From the NCBI RefSeq assembly GCF_000368265.1, contig NZ_KB851212.1:40007-79559 (forward strand): a DNA stretch of 39,553 nucleotides, in the 5' to 3' direction. The DNA is from Acinetobacter brisouisimilis. Lineage in GTDB: Bacteria > Pseudomonadota > Gammaproteobacteria > Pseudomonadales > Moraxellaceae. The first letter of the stretch is position 1. The number at the start of each line of letters is the position of its first letter. This document shows, one piece after another, positions 27,782 to 36,703 of the stretch. The notes under the pieces were generated by a model, which was not told where the DNA came from, made no database searches, and saw only the letters and a list, made by a program, of their open reading frames with translations. A program made the translations under genes and the position numbers.

Positions 27782-28126
27782 TTGATCACGCCCTTACCGT
27801 TTATTTTGCTGATTATTTCCAACTGTTTTATGACGTTGGCGTGGTATGGGCATTTGAAATTTTTACATGCTGCTCCGCTTTGGAAAGCCATCTTATTTGG
27901 TTGGTGTATTGCCTTCCTCGAATATAGTTTCATGATTCCTGCCACGCGCTTATTTGCCCAGCAAGGCTTTAGCATGGGTGAAATGAAAATTACCCAAGAG
28001 GTCGTGACTTTACTGGTGTTTGTGCCCTTCATGCTATTTTTATTTAAACAACCTTTCAAACTGGATTATCTATGGGCTGGATGTTGCCTGCTCGGCTGTG
28101 TGTATTTTGTGTTTCGTAGCCAATAA
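27782..28126 (+). CDS. DUF486 (DMT-like) small membrane protein
   Basis: DUF486 proteins are small four-helix membrane proteins related to half-size drug/metabolite transporters; their substrates are unknown. The 114-residue product opens ILLIISNCFMTLAWYGHLKF, the family signature, and has FLEYSFMIPATRLFAQQGFSMGEMKITQEVVTL in the middle. The start is a TTG at 27782: no in-frame ATG precedes the first helix, and GGA lies nine bases upstream. An internal ATG at residue 17 would delete most of helix 1. A perfect TATAAT (27743-27748) lies upstream, with a poor -35. It is divergent from paralogue 2. Confidence 0.83.
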   Translation: MITPLPFILLIISNCFMTLAWYGHLKFLHAAPLWKAILFGWCIAFLEYSFMIPATRLFAQQGFSMGEMKITQEVVTLLVFVPFMLFLFKQPFKLDYLWAGCCLLGCVYFVFRSQ

Positions 28127-28158
28127 TCTGGAAATTCATCATGAAGCGATGAGTATTT

Positions 28159-28187
28159 TTGGAGAGGATGAAAAAAACCGCTATACT
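28159..28187 (+). promoter_or_regulatory. purEK promoter
   Basis: TTGGAG (28159-28164), a 17-base spacer and TATACT (28182-28187) form a sound sigma-70 match about 77 bases before purE. I see no PurR-type operator, as expected outside the enterics. Confidence 0.65.
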
Positions 28188-28264
28188 AGAGTGCCCTAAT
28201 ATTTATGCAATGCACTTCTTGGCTTTGCTAAGCGCATTGATCTACTTACGCTTTGGAAATATCA

Positions 28265-28780
28265 ATGAATACGGTCGCAGCTCCAGACGCTCAACCTTTA
28301 GTCGGAATTATTATGGGTTCTCAATCTGATTGGGCAACCTTAGAACACACTGCCAATATGCTCAAACAGCTTGGCGTCCCTTTTGAAGCTGAAGTGGTTT
28401 CTGCACACCGTACTCCAGACCGTTTGTTTGAATATGCCGAAACTGCGCGTGAACGTGGTATTCAAGTGATTATTGCAGGTGCTGGCGGCGCAGCGCATTT
28501 ACCTGGTATGTGTGCGGCTAAAACTGATTTACCTGTTTTAGGTGTTCCGGTCAAATCATCGATTTTAAATGGTGTCGACTCTCTCCTTTCGATTGTACAA
28601 ATGCCTGCAGGTATTGCAGTAGGTACTTTGGCGATTGGTCCTGCGGGTGCAACCAATGCTGCGATTATGGCAGCACAAATTTTAGGTTTGACACGTGCCG
28701 ACATCGCTAAAAATGTCGCAGATTTCCGTGAAGCACAAACTGCTAAAGTTGCCAACAACAACATTCCAGGTCAGGTATAA
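28265..28780 (+). CDS. purE: N5-carboxyaminoimidazole ribonucleotide mutase
   Basis: PurE moves the carboxyl group of N5-CAIR to give CAIR in de novo purine synthesis. The 171-residue product has the substrate loop [10 protein letters not shown] near the N terminus, [11 protein letters not shown] with the catalytic histidine, and [12 protein letters not shown]. This matches class I PurE. The ATG at 28265 gives [11 protein letters not shown]; a TTG four codons upstream is less likely. It is followed by purK after 13 bases, so they form an operon. Confidence 0.96.
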   Translation: MNTVAAPDAQPLVGIIMGSQSDWATLEHTANMLKQLGVPFEAEVVSAHRTPDRLFEYAETARERGIQVIIAGAGGAAHLPGMCAAKTDLPVLGVPVKSSILNGVDSLLSIVQMPAGIAVGTLAIGPAGATNAAIMAAQILGLTRADIAKNVADFREAQTAKVANNNIPGQV

Positions 28781-28793
28781 ACGAGATTTGATC

Positions 28794-29915
28794 ATGAACA
28801 AAACCATCGGAATTTTTGGTGGTGGTCAACTGGGTCGTATGATGGCCCAAGCTGCGTTACCACTAAATATCCAATGTACTTTCTTTGAAGCCAGTACCGA
28901 TTGCCCATCTGCGATGTTGGGTCAGGTGATTTCAAGTCAGGCAGAAAACGGTTTGCAGCAATTTATTGACAGTGCAGATGTTTTTAGCCTGGAATTTGAA
29001 AATACACCGTTAGCTGATGTTGATGTGTTGACGCAAAGCAAGCAATTGCACCCACCGCGTCAGGCGTTGGCAATTGCACAAAACCGCTTGCTTGAAAAAG
29101 CCTTGTTTGATCAGTTGGATATTCCAGTTGCACCCTATCGTGCTGTGGATAGTCTTGAGAGCCTAAAACAGGCAGTGACTGATTTAGGTTTGCCAATTGT
29201 CCTGAAAACTGCGACAGGCGGTTATGATGGCAAAGGTCAGTTTGTCCTGCGCTCTGAAGATCAGATCGATACCGCATGGGTAGAACTCGGCCCCGCAAAA
29301 AGCTTGATCGCTGAAAGCTTTGTGAAATTCTCACGTGAAGTTTCGATTATTGCGGTACGTGGACAAAACGGCGAAGTCAAAACCTGGGCATTGGCAGAAA
29401 ACCATCATCACAACGGCATCTTGTCACACTCGATTGTACCTGCGCCAAATAGTGCAGATTTGCAACCTGTGGCACAGGACTACATTACCCGTTTGCTCAA
29501 TCATTTGAATTATGTCGGTGTGTTGACGCTTGAACTGTTCGTGACAGAACAAGGTCTATATGCCAATGAAATGGCGCCACGTGTGCATAATTCAGGGCAC
29601 TGGTCAATTGAAGGTTCAGTCTGTTCACAGTTTGAAAACCACATTCGTGCAGTTGCAGGCTTACCACTCGGTTCAACTGATGTTGTACGTCCAACTGTGA
29701 TGATTAATATCATCGGTCAGCATCCAAAAACTGAAGATGTGCTGGCGTTAGATGGTGCGCATCTGCATTTGTATAACAAAACTGAACGCCAAGGTCGTAA
29801 GCTTGGGCACATTACGTTAATGCCAGTCGATGCTGCACAATTAACGACTTTATGTCGTCAATTGGCGAAAATTTTGCCTGAGCCACTGGCATTGACTCAA
29901 GATATGAACATCTAA
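28794..29915 (+). CDS. purK: N5-carboxyaminoimidazole ribonucleotide synthase
   Basis: PurK uses ATP and bicarbonate to carboxylate AIR to N5-CAIR, the step before PurE. The 373-residue product is an ATP-grasp enzyme with GIFGGGQLGRMMAQAA at the N terminus, the ATP-binding LKTATGGYDGKGQ loop and the metal-binding ANEMAPRVHNSGHW segment. The ATG at 28794 (MNKTIGIFGGGQ) is the family start; longer readings overlap purE heavily. It ends at a strong terminator. Confidence 0.96.
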   Translation: MNKTIGIFGGGQLGRMMAQAALPLNIQCTFFEASTDCPSAMLGQVISSQAENGLQQFIDSADVFSLEFENTPLADVDVLTQSKQLHPPRQALAIAQNRLLEKALFDQLDIPVAPYRAVDSLESLKQAVTDLGLPIVLKTATGGYDGKGQFVLRSEDQIDTAWVELGPAKSLIAESFVKFSREVSIIAVRGQNGEVKTWALAENHHHNGILSHSIVPAPNSADLQPVAQDYITRLLNHLNYVGVLTLELFVTEQGLYANEMAPRVHNSGHWSIEGSVCSQFENHIRAVAGLPLGSTDVVRPTVMINIIGQHPKTEDVLALDGAHLHLYNKTERQGRKLGHITLMPVDAAQLTTLCRQLAKILPEPLALTQDMNI

Positions 29916-29930
29916 AGCTAGATTGTTGTT

Positions 29931-29958
29931 AAAAAAAGCGTTTGCCTCGGCAAGCGCT
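29931..29958 (+). terminator. Terminator of purEK
   Basis: A ten-bp stem (AGCGTTTGCC with GGCAAGCGCT, one G-U pair) has a two-base apex in the strict pairing and is flanked by seven As and nine or more Ts. It lies 15 bases after the purK stop. Confidence 0.9.
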
Positions 29959-29993
29959 TTTTTTTTGGCAATTTCTCAGGCAAGATAGCCGCC

Positions 29994-30410
29994 GTTTTAA
30001 ATTCAAAACTATTGCGATTGTGGATAAAATTACACACTGAGAAATTAAATTTGAATTTAAAGTTTTGAATTTAAATTCAAATTTAAAAAAATAAATTCAA
30101 AAAATCATAATTGCTATAGTCCAATATGCAAAACAATCAAATTTTAAAATACAATTAATTTTATTTTTTAAAAACAGTTGCTTAAATTGTTGTTGTGGAT
30201 AAGTTAAAAGATATCCACATTCTTGTTTTATAGATTTTATCCCCATTTCGCCACTGGAAAATGAATTTATTTGTTTTGAATTTAAAAATTTGAATTTAAA
30301 TTCAAAATAAAGAAATGCTGTGAAATTGCGAGTATTTGTACATTTGAATTTAAATTGAATCGTCATTTTTTTGGGATAATGATATGTTAGGGTGATCATT
30401 TGAATTCAAA
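29994..30410. repeat. Non-coding A/T-rich block with DnaA boxes and repeated palindromes
   Basis: Two perfect copies of the 18-bp palindrome TTTGAATTTAAATTCAAA (30064-30081 and 30289-30306) are present, plus a degraded copy at 30343-30360. Single copies of the 12-bp unit TTTGAATTTAAA lie at 30050-30061 and 30275-30286, and TTTGAATTCAAA at 30399-30410. Perfect DnaA boxes occur at 30019-30027 and 30194-30202, and a one-mismatch box at 30211-30219. The 12-bp unit also occurs twice in oriC. No credible gene is present. The 3' end overlaps the likely promoter of the MltB-type gene (GATAAT at 30375-30380). Confidence 0.8.
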
Positions 30411-30427
30411 ATGGCGAGCAAGATCAT

Positions 30428-31741
30428 ATGCGACGTTTTCCTTTTCTTGTCGGTAGTCTTTTTCTAGCAACAACTCATACTCAGGCAGAATTAATCATTA
30501 ATGGTGTGAGTGATACAGACAAGAGCCATAACACAACAATCATCAGTAGTTCTCCGCAATTTTCTCCACCCGATGCTTTTGGGCAAGATCAATTTCAGCA
30601 ATGCTTAGCAAACTTGCGTTCTCAAGCTCAAGCATCTGGCGTGAATGCTGAAACTTATAGTCAGTACACTCAGCACTTAACACCTGATCGCTCCGTGTTA
30701 GAAAAACTCAACTACCAACCAGAATTTTCAACTCCGATTTGGGATTATTTGTCTGGATTGGTTGATGATGAGCGTGTACAAAAAGGACAGCAAAAAATTG
30801 CCCAGTATCGCGAAGTTTTAAACCGCGCTTCACAAGTTTATGGTGTGCCTGTCGAAACGATTGTGGCGGTATGGGGTGTGGAAAGTAATTATGGAGATAT
30901 TTCAGGGAAATATCCGCTCTTACAGGCATTAGGAACTTTAAGCTGCGAAGGGCGCCGTCAAAGTTATTTTCGGGGTGAGTTTTTTGCTGCCATGCGTATC
31001 TTGCAACATGGTGATTTAACGCTAGACCAGCTAAAAGGCTCGTGGGCAGGGGCGTTTGGACATACTCAGTTTATGCCTGTAACTTATGAGCGCTTAGCCG
31101 TTGATTTTGATGGAGATGGTCGCCGTGATTTAGTGTCGAGTGTGCCTGATGCTTTGGCATCTACAGCCAATTTCTTGAAAAAAGCCGGCTGGCAAACAGG
31201 TTTGCCGTGGGGTTTTGAAGTCAAATTACCAGCAGGCATGTCGATTGCAGGTGAAAGTCGACGCAATAAAAAACCACTCAGTTACTGGCTTTCGCGGGGG
31301 ATAGTACGTGCTGATGGTTCTGCTTTAATTCAGGGAAATTTGAGTGATACAACGTCTGCTGGTTTAATGGCACCTACAGGCGCAAATGGTCCAGTATTTT
31401 TAGTGTTTAAAAATTTTGATGCGATTTATGGTTATAACGCTTCGGAAAGTTATGCCTTGGCAATTGCGCATTTATCGGATCGCTTACAAGGGCAGGGCGA
31501 ATTTAAAACTGCTTGGCCAACCGATGATGCAGGCACATCACGCGCAGAGCGTCGTGAAATTCAGCAGATGCTTTTAAACAAGGGCTATGACATTGGTAGC
31601 CCAGATGGCTTGATTGGGGATAAAACCCGTCAGGCAATTCAACAGGAACAGCAGCGTTTGGGCTTACCAACCACAGGGCGGGCAGGGCAAAAAATTCTGC
31701 AAGCACTGCGCCAACAACAAGCTGTTAAAATGATGCAATAA
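30428..31741 (+). CDS. Lytic murein transglycosylase, MltB family, with peptidoglycan-binding domain
   Basis: Enzymes of this family cleave the glycan strand of peptidoglycan, forming 1,6-anhydro-MurNAc ends, the substrate later handled by AnmK. The 437-residue product has a signal peptide with likely cleavage after A20 (THTQA/EL) and no lipobox, so it is soluble periplasmic rather than a lipoprotein like MltB itself. The SLT_2 domain (about 50-355) has catalytic E152 in WGVESNYGD and the family motifs GSWAGAFGHTQFMP and DFDGDGRRDL. A C-terminal peptidoglycan-binding domain spans about 372-432. It is monocistronic behind the palindrome-rich block. Confidence 0.92.
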   Translation: MRRFPFLVGSLFLATTHTQAELIINGVSDTDKSHNTTIISSSPQFSPPDAFGQDQFQQCLANLRSQAQASGVNAETYSQYTQHLTPDRSVLEKLNYQPEFSTPIWDYLSGLVDDERVQKGQQKIAQYREVLNRASQVYGVPVETIVAVWGVESNYGDISGKYPLLQALGTLSCEGRRQSYFRGEFFAAMRILQHGDLTLDQLKGSWAGAFGHTQFMPVTYERLAVDFDGDGRRDLVSSVPDALASTANFLKKAGWQTGLPWGFEVKLPAGMSIAGESRRNKKPLSYWLSRGIVRADGSALIQGNLSDTTSAGLMAPTGANGPVFLVFKNFDAIYGYNASESYALAIAHLSDRLQGQGEFKTAWPTDDAGTSRAERREIQQMLLNKGYDIGSPDGLIGDKTRQAIQQEQQRLGLPTTGRAGQKILQALRQQQAVKMMQ

Positions 31742-31760
31742 TTCAAGCAAATACATATTT

Positions 31761-31788
31761 AAAAAGGTCTGAATCCTCAGACCTTTTT
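31761..31788. terminator. Bidirectional terminator after the MltB-type gene
   Basis: A perfect 12-bp stem (AAAAAGGTCTGA at 31761-31772 with 31777-31788) closes a four-base loop, with T runs in both directions. Confidence 0.93.
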
Positions 31789-31800
31789 AAAGAAATATCC

Positions 31801-32214
31801 TTAAAAACTCTCACGATCAATTTTGACTGCATCGAGAACATCAAAAATCACTTTAGTCACATCTTGACTCAGTTCACGATCATTAAAAATTTCGTGGGCG
31901 GTAATCGTGACGTCAGTGTCGCTTGGTAATTCTTTTTGTTCTTCTTCAATCAGGTATTCAATCGGCATTTTGGTCTGTTTAATTTCAAGATGCAAAATAT
32001 CGTCAAATGGAATATTTTCGTCCTCAAATTCGACCATTTGTTTATTGAAATAAGGGAGTAGTAGCCCATGCAGATGAGGGGTAAGCTCTTCAATATTAAA
32101 GATTTCAATATCACGTGTTTCTTCAATTGTGCTGATGTGATCATTCACTTCGACAATAATATGATAATAACTCACGCTGATCTCCATCGAATTTAAGGTA
32201 TCTTGCATAACCAT
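31801..32214 (-). CDS. Hypothetical acidic protein
   Basis: I do not recognise this gene. The product (137 residues at the longest reading) is strongly acidic, with many E and D in short runs (EFEDENIPFDD, EEEQKELPSDTD), and has no signal peptide, membrane helix or cysteine-based motif. The start is uncertain: ATGs at 32214, 32208 and 32187 are in frame and none has a clear ribosome binding site; 32187 gives MEISVSYYHIIVEVNDH. It lies 27 bases or more downstream of a matrixin-like protease gene on the same strand and could be cotranscribed with it. Confidence 0.7.
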   Translation of the reverse strand: MVMQDTLNSMEISVSYYHIIVEVNDHISTIEETRDIEIFNIEELTPHLHGLLLPYFNKQMVEFEDENIPFDDILHLEIKQTKMPIEYLIEEEQKELPSDTDVTITAHEIFNDRELSQDVTKVIFDVLDAVKIDRESF

Positions 32215-32241
32215 AGCATGAAATTCGCTCGCATCATGGAG

Positions 32242-33192
32242 TTATGGGTTGAATTTATCTAAAAACTTTTTCCAAGAGGAATTTTGTTGTAATAACAGGC
32301 GGTCATCTATAGTCAGTTGGAAATTATGCATATTCTGATCTTTTAATATGGGGTACATCAAGGCATGCGAATTGACTTCGGTATGGGCTAAACCTAAGGC
32401 ATGCCCCAGCTCGTGTGCAATCACCAGACGTAAATCATCCTGATTTTCAAATTCATAAATATTAATACTGCGCCCGTTAAAAAGCCCTTTATCAAAGGCA
32501 CGTGCTGCATAGTGCTGATTATAAGTCTGGATGGACTGATTAATCTGTTGAGTGGTTTGATTGTAGTTTTGCACTTGGGCATTCGACTGTTGCGCCAGTT
32601 GGTTATATTGTGCCATTGCTTGATTCAGTTCAGATTTGAGTTGTTCAAGATGTTGTTTCTGCTGGTCAAATTGTTGTTTTAGCTCAAGGTTTGCACCACC
32701 ATGAGTATTGATCATTTCCACCATCGAATTGTACTGGCTGAGTTCATGTTGAAAGACATCTTGCTTGAGCTGAATGGCTTGCTGTGCACGTAAAATTTCA
32801 GCTTTATGACCATCAATTTGTTGCTGCTGCTGCTGTTGCTGGTTTTGGGTGTGCTCAATCTGTTGTAGCTCAGTGAGGCGCTGTGTGGTATTGACCTGAC
32901 GTTGATCATAAATAAAGTTAATTTGCAGGCGGGCATGCGGGTCGTAAACTAACCAGTCTTTTCCCGTACCTTGTTGCCAGATATGGGCTGCTTGCTCGGC
33001 AAGTTGTTGTAATTCACTGTGAGATAATTCAAAGCGTGGATCGACGTCGCCAATCCGATAATGTAGGCGTGTATCAAAAGGGTGAAAAAGCTGGGTTGAA
33101 ATCGGGTTTAACCTGACTTGTGGATATTGCATGTGTTGATAGAGCAAGAGTGCAACCCACAAAGCGATCAGTAATAAACTCTTTGTTTTCAT
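32242..33192 (-). CDS. Membrane-anchored matrixin-like zinc metalloprotease with glutamine-rich insertion
   Basis: The 316-residue product has an N-terminal hydrophobic segment (about residues 4-19), probably an uncleaved anchor or signal. The zinc motif HELGHALGLAH has H260, E261, H264 and H270. A Met-turn follows (SHALMYP, M279). This is the metzincin/matrixin pattern. Between an N-terminal fold segment (about 40-100) and the zinc helix lies a 125-residue glutamine-rich insertion (about 105-230), predicted coiled coil, including eight consecutive glutamines at 118-125. Substrates are unknown. The insertion separates strands that are usually near the active site, which is unusual. Confidence 0.85.
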   Translation of the reverse strand: MKTKSLLLIALWVALLLYQHMQYPQVRLNPISTQLFHPFDTRLHYRIGDVDPRFELSHSELQQLAEQAAHIWQQGTGKDWLVYDPHARLQINFIYDQRQVNTTQRLTELQQIEHTQNQQQQQQQQIDGHKAEILRAQQAIQLKQDVFQHELSQYNSMVEMINTHGGANLELKQQFDQQKQHLEQLKSELNQAMAQYNQLAQQSNAQVQNYNQTTQQINQSIQTYNQHYAARAFDKGLFNGRSINIYEFENQDDLRLVIAHELGHALGLAHTEVNSHALMYPILKDQNMHNFQLTIDDRLLLQQNSSWKKFLDKFNP

Positions 33193-33247
33193 TATATATT
33201 TCCCCTGCCTGTTTTATTTTTTGTTGCAATCAATCGATCGCTTACCC

Positions 33248-33814
33248 TCAGTCCTGGCTTTTATAAAATAGCCATTTTTGTTCAATCTGGCGGCTAATGA
33301 AATCAACCAGATAAGCAATTAAACATCCAATAATACAAAAGAAAATCCGTGATAATGCACCTTCAATCGTGTGATGTGCCACATCATAAATCGTCACGAT
33401 TAAAAAACTCGACAAGGCAATCCCGCAATATTCACTGTGATTGAGCATAATGCAGAGCAGGGTGGTCACAAAAATACCCAAAATCAGAAACCAGTACTCG
33501 AGATTAATATAATACAAATGAGCTGACACATGAGTCATGAATACCCAGATCACAATTCCAATCACTGAGCCGATGACATTGCCAATAATCTGGTTAAAGT
33601 TCACTTTACTTTGTCGGCTAAACTGTAAAGTCGAAAAGGCAGTCAGTGATGCCCAAACAAAAAAATTGCTGGTTTTATCTTTGTCAAAAATGATGGAGAG
33701 TAGGGTAATAATGACAGCGCAGCTCAAAATCTTGCTGATATACATCACTTTTTCAGACTGGAGCAGCAGCATTATTTTCATGTCAAGTAGATCGGACATT
33801 GGGGTGCTGAGCAT
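33248..33814 (-). CDS. Small FUSC-like membrane protein (half-size)
   Basis: The 188-residue product has about five or six hydrophobic helices. A glycine-patterned segment, IIGNVIGSVIGIVIWVFM, and a late RIFFCIIGCLIAYLVDFI segment resemble fusaric-acid/aromatic-acid exporter (FUSC) membrane halves. Full-size members have two such halves plus soluble domains, so this is at most a half transporter. The start is unsettled: 33814 is the longest, but its ATG overlaps a TATAAT that may be the -10 box, in which case 33799 or 33781 would be used. Family assignment is tentative. Confidence 0.6.
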   Translation of the reverse strand: MLSTPMSDLLDMKIMLLLQSEKVMYISKILSCAVIITLLSIIFDKDKTSNFFVWASLTAFSTLQFSRQSKVNFNQIIGNVIGSVIGIVIWVFMTHVSAHLYYINLEYWFLILGIFVTTLLCIMLNHSEYCGIALSSFLIVTIYDVAHHTIEGALSRIFFCIIGCLIAYLVDFISRQIEQKWLFYKSQD

Positions 33815-33871
33815 TATAAACAGACGATGTTATAAAATCTGTACCTGTTTGAGTACATATAATGCTGATAT

Positions 33872-33901
33872 AAAAAAACCGCGCTTGCGCGCGGTTTTTT
33901 T
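33872..33901. terminator. Terminator of dnaK (bidirectional)
   Basis: CCGCGC (33879-33884) and GCGCGG (33889-33894) with a four-base loop are flanked by seven As and seven Ts. It is the strongest terminator in this part of the window, 16 bases after the dnaK stop. Confidence 0.95.
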
Positions 33902-33916
33902 AGTTAAAGTGACAAA

Positions 33917-35866
33917 TTATTTTTTGTCATCTTTTACTTCAGTGAATTCAGCATCAACAACGCCATCATCAGCTTTTTGTTGTTGCGCACCTGCATTACC
34001 ACCTTGGAATGCATTTGGATCAAAACCTTGCGCACCACCTTCAGCACCTTGTGCTTGTTCATAAGCACGTTGTGTGATTGGCATCAAGATGTTCTGAAGC
34101 GCTTCAGTTTTTGCTTTGATCACTTCAACGTCATTTTCTTTGGTTGCTGCTTCAAGCTCAGAAACCGCTGTAGTCACTGCTGTTTTTTCATCTTCAGTGA
34201 CTTTGTCACCCAAATCTTTCACAGCTTTGTTTGAGCTTGCAACCAAAGCATCTGCTTCGTTACGTGCTTTCGCTAGCTCTTCAAATTTACGGTCTTCTTC
34301 AGCATTTGCTTCAGCATCTTTGATCATTGCTTCGATTTCAGCATCAGACAAACCAGAGTTGGCTTTAATCTGGATTGATTGCTCTTTACCAGTGCTCTTG
34401 TCTTTTGCAGAAACTTTCAAGATACCGTCAGCGTTAATGTCAAACGATACTTCAATTTGTGGCACACCGCGTGGCGCAGGAGGGATATCACCCAACTGGA
34501 AGTTACCTAGCAATTTGTTTTGCTGTGCAATTTTACGCTCACCTTGGTAAACCGAAATATCTACTGCAGGCTGGTTGTCCGCAGCTGTAGAGAACACTTG
34601 AGATTTCTTCGCAGGAATCGTGGTGTTTTTCTCAATGATCGGAGTTAATACGCCGCCCATTGTTTCGATACCAAGTGTCAACGGAGTCACGTCAAGAAGC
34701 AATACGTCAGTTTTGTCACCAGACAATACCGCACCTTGAATCGCCGCACCGATAGCAACTGCTTCATCAGGGTTTACATCTTTACGTGGTTCTTTACCAA
34801 AGAATTCCTGAACTTTCTGTTGAACCATTGGCATACGTGATTGACCACCCACCAAGATCACGTCAGAGATGTCAGAAGTTGAAAGACCAGCATCTTTAAG
34901 CGCAATACGGCAAGGTTCAATGGTACGAGCAACCAAGTCAGCCACTAAGCCTTCAAGTTTTGCACGAGTAACGTTGATCACTAAGTGTTTAGGACCAGTT
35001 GCATCTGCTGTGATGTATGGCAGGTTGATTTCAGTTGCGTTAGAAGAAGAAAGCTCGATTTTTGCTTTTTCAGCTGCTTCTTTCAAACGTTGTAACGCAA
35101 GTGGATCATTTTTCAAGTTCACACTTTGTTCTTTCTTGAACTCTTCAACCAAGAATTCAATTAATGTGTTATCAAAGTCTTCACCACCGAGGAAGGTATC
35201 ACCATTAGTTGACAATACTTCGATTTGTTGGTCGCCATCAAGGTCTGCAATTTCAATGATCGATACGTCAAAAGTACCACCACCTAAGTCGTAAACTGCA
35301 ACTTTACGGTCGCCTTCTTTTTTGTCCATACCGAACGCAAGTGCAGCAGCCGTTGGTTCGTTGATGATACGTTTAACGTCTAAACCTGCAATTTTACCTG
35401 CATCTTTAGTTGCTTGACGTTGAGCATCGTTAAAGTAAGCAGGAACAGTGATGACTGCTTCAGTTACTGTTTCACCCAAGTAATCTTCTGCAGTTTTCTT
35501 CATCTTTTTCAAGATTTCAGCAGAGATCTGTTGTGGTGCTAATTTTTTATCGTTGACATCAACCCAAGCATCGCCATTGTCTGCTTTGATGATTTTATAC
35601 GGTACAAGACCAATGTCTTTTTGTACCGCTTGATCTTCATAACGACGACCAATTAAACGCTTAATCGCGAATAATGTGTTTTTCGGGTTAGTCACTGCTT
35701 GACGTTTTGCAGATTGACCAACCAAGATTTCGCCATCTTTGTACGCAATAATCGATGGGGTAGTGCGCGCACCTTCAGCGTTTTCAATAACTTTTACTTT
35801 GTCGCCTTCAAGTACTGCAACACATGAGTTGGTTGTACCCAAGTCAATACCAATGATTTTAGCCAT
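33917..35866 (-). CDS. dnaK: Chaperone DnaK (Hsp70)
   Basis: DnaK binds exposed hydrophobic peptide segments and releases them in an ATP-driven cycle with DnaJ and GrpE. The 649-residue product has [28 protein letters not shown] and [11 protein letters not shown] in the nucleotide-binding domain (about 1-385), the [15 protein letters not shown] linker, the peptide-binding domain and lid, and the C-terminal EVKDDKK tail. The ribosome binding site GAGGAA precedes the ATG. A sigma-32-like promoter lies in the 120 bases between grpE and dnaK. dnaJ is not adjacent in this window. Confidence 0.98.
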   Translation of the reverse strand: MAKIIGIDLGTTNSCVAVLEGDKVKVIENAEGARTTPSIIAYKDGEILVGQSAKRQAVTNPKNTLFAIKRLIGRRYEDQAVQKDIGLVPYKIIKADNGDAWVDVNDKKLAPQQISAEILKKMKKTAEDYLGETVTEAVITVPAYFNDAQRQATKDAGKIAGLDVKRIINEPTAAALAFGMDKKEGDRKVAVYDLGGGTFDVSIIEIADLDGDQQIEVLSTNGDTFLGGEDFDNTLIEFLVEEFKKEQSVNLKNDPLALQRLKEAAEKAKIELSSSNATEINLPYITADATGPKHLVINVTRAKLEGLVADLVARTIEPCRIALKDAGLSTSDISDVILVGGQSRMPMVQQKVQEFFGKEPRKDVNPDEAVAIGAAIQGAVLSGDKTDVLLLDVTPLTLGIETMGGVLTPIIEKNTTIPAKKSQVFSTAADNQPAVDISVYQGERKIAQQNKLLGNFQLGDIPPAPRGVPQIEVSFDINADGILKVSAKDKSTGKEQSIQIKANSGLSDAEIEAMIKDAEANAEEDRKFEELAKARNEADALVASSNKAVKDLGDKVTEDEKTAVTTAVSELEAATKENDVEVIKAKTEALQNILMPITQRAYEQAQGAEGGAQGFDPNAFQGGNAGAQQQKADDGVVDAEFTEVKDDKK

Positions 35867-35915
35867 TTATGTGTTCCTCAAAAATTTTTTTGCAATTGTT
35901 TATGCTTGTTATTCG

Positions 35916-35943
35916 ATATGAGAGTGAATCCATTTTTTTCAAG
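35916..35943 (-). promoter_or_regulatory. Sigma-32 (heat-shock) promoter of dnaK
   Basis: On the minus strand CTTGAAA (35937-35943) is followed, 12-13 bases on, by CTCTCATAT (35916-35924). The E. coli RpoH consensus is CTTGAAA, 13-14 bases, CCCCATnT. The -35 is perfect and the -10 close. It lies about 50 bases before dnaK. Confidence 0.75.
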
Positions 35944-35986
35944 CAATTTTTGTGAAAAAAATTGGAAAACCCTCCAAATTGTAGGC

Positions 35987-36520
35987 TTATTGACCAACTG
36001 TGACCATTGCAGGGCGCAATAGACGACCAGAAAGGGTATAGCCTTTTTGCAACACGTTACCAATTTCGCCCGCTTTGGCATTAGGGTCGATTCCTACCGC
36101 CTGATGCAAATCGGCATTGAATCCGCTAGCGGTATCAACAGCAACAACTTCAAATTTCTCAAGTGCGTGGGTGAGTGATTTTAACGTCAGTTTAACCCCT
36201 TCAAGGATCGGACTTTCTTCATCACCTGCCGCCTGAATTGCGCGTTCTAGGTTATCGACAGAATCAAGCAAGTTTTTTGCAAATTTTTCAACAGCAAATT
36301 TTTTCGCTGCATCTGCTTCACGTTCAACCCGTTCCTTGACTTTTTCTGCTTCATATACGGCATTGGCAGCACGCGCTTTTTCAAGTTTTAAACTTTCTTC
36401 AAGTTTTGCAATCTGAGCTGTTAAATCTTCAACGGTCACTTCTGCATTTGGTTGTGCTTCAGCTTGCTCAAGTTGTTCTTGCTCTAGGTCTTGAGTTTGG
36501 TCATTGTGCTCATTCGCCAT
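35987..36520 (-). CDS. grpE: Nucleotide exchange factor GrpE
   Basis: GrpE releases ADP from DnaK and acts as a thermosensor of the chaperone cycle. The 177-residue product has an acidic, glutamine-rich N terminus, a long coiled coil (about 30-85) with [25 protein letters not shown], and the beta domain with [12 protein letters not shown] and the closing [16 protein letters not shown]. The start at 36520 ([11 protein letters not shown]) has GGAG seven bases upstream; a longer reading adds 28 unconserved residues. It lies 120 bases upstream of dnaK on the same strand, each with its own heat-shock-type promoter. Confidence 0.95.
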   Translation of the reverse strand: MANEHNDQTQDLEQEQLEQAEAQPNAEVTVEDLTAQIAKLEESLKLEKARAANAVYEAEKVKERVEREADAAKKFAVEKFAKNLLDSVDNLERAIQAAGDEESPILEGVKLTLKSLTHALEKFEVVAVDTASGFNADLHQAVGIDPNAKAGEIGNVLQKGYTLSGRLLRPAMVTVGQ

Positions 36521-36633
36521 TGATGATCTCCGCTTAAAAAGGTGTTTAAACATGTACAGTCCTTCGGCATCAGTGGTGCAACTGCATAAATTCTGAACTG
36601 CCATGGTTTGGGTTTTCTTTTGTTGTTACAGAA

Positions 36634-36659
36634 ATATGGGCTGTACAGGAAAATTCAAG
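36634..36659 (-). promoter_or_regulatory. Sigma-32 (heat-shock) promoter of grpE
   Basis: On the minus strand CTTGAAT (36653-36659), an 11-base gap and GCCCATAT (36634-36641) match the RpoH consensus well, though the spacing is at the short end. It leaves a leader of about 110 bases before grpE. Confidence 0.65.
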
Positions 36660-36703
36660 CACTCAGCTTGATTTAAAGCTTTTAATTTTACAGATTGAAG
36701 AAA

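Noticed and set aside
27754..28059. Minus-strand 101-codon frame opposite the DUF486 gene
   Set aside because: It is antisense to a recognised membrane-protein family and its product is not protein-like.
29322..29340. CACGTG with partial parS arms in purK
   Set aside because: Only one half resembles the consensus. Four or more mismatches overall.
30097..30399. 100-codon minus-strand open frame in the purK-mltB gap
   Set aside because: The product is low-complexity K/F/N sequence that reflects A/T richness, with no ribosome binding site or family resemblance.
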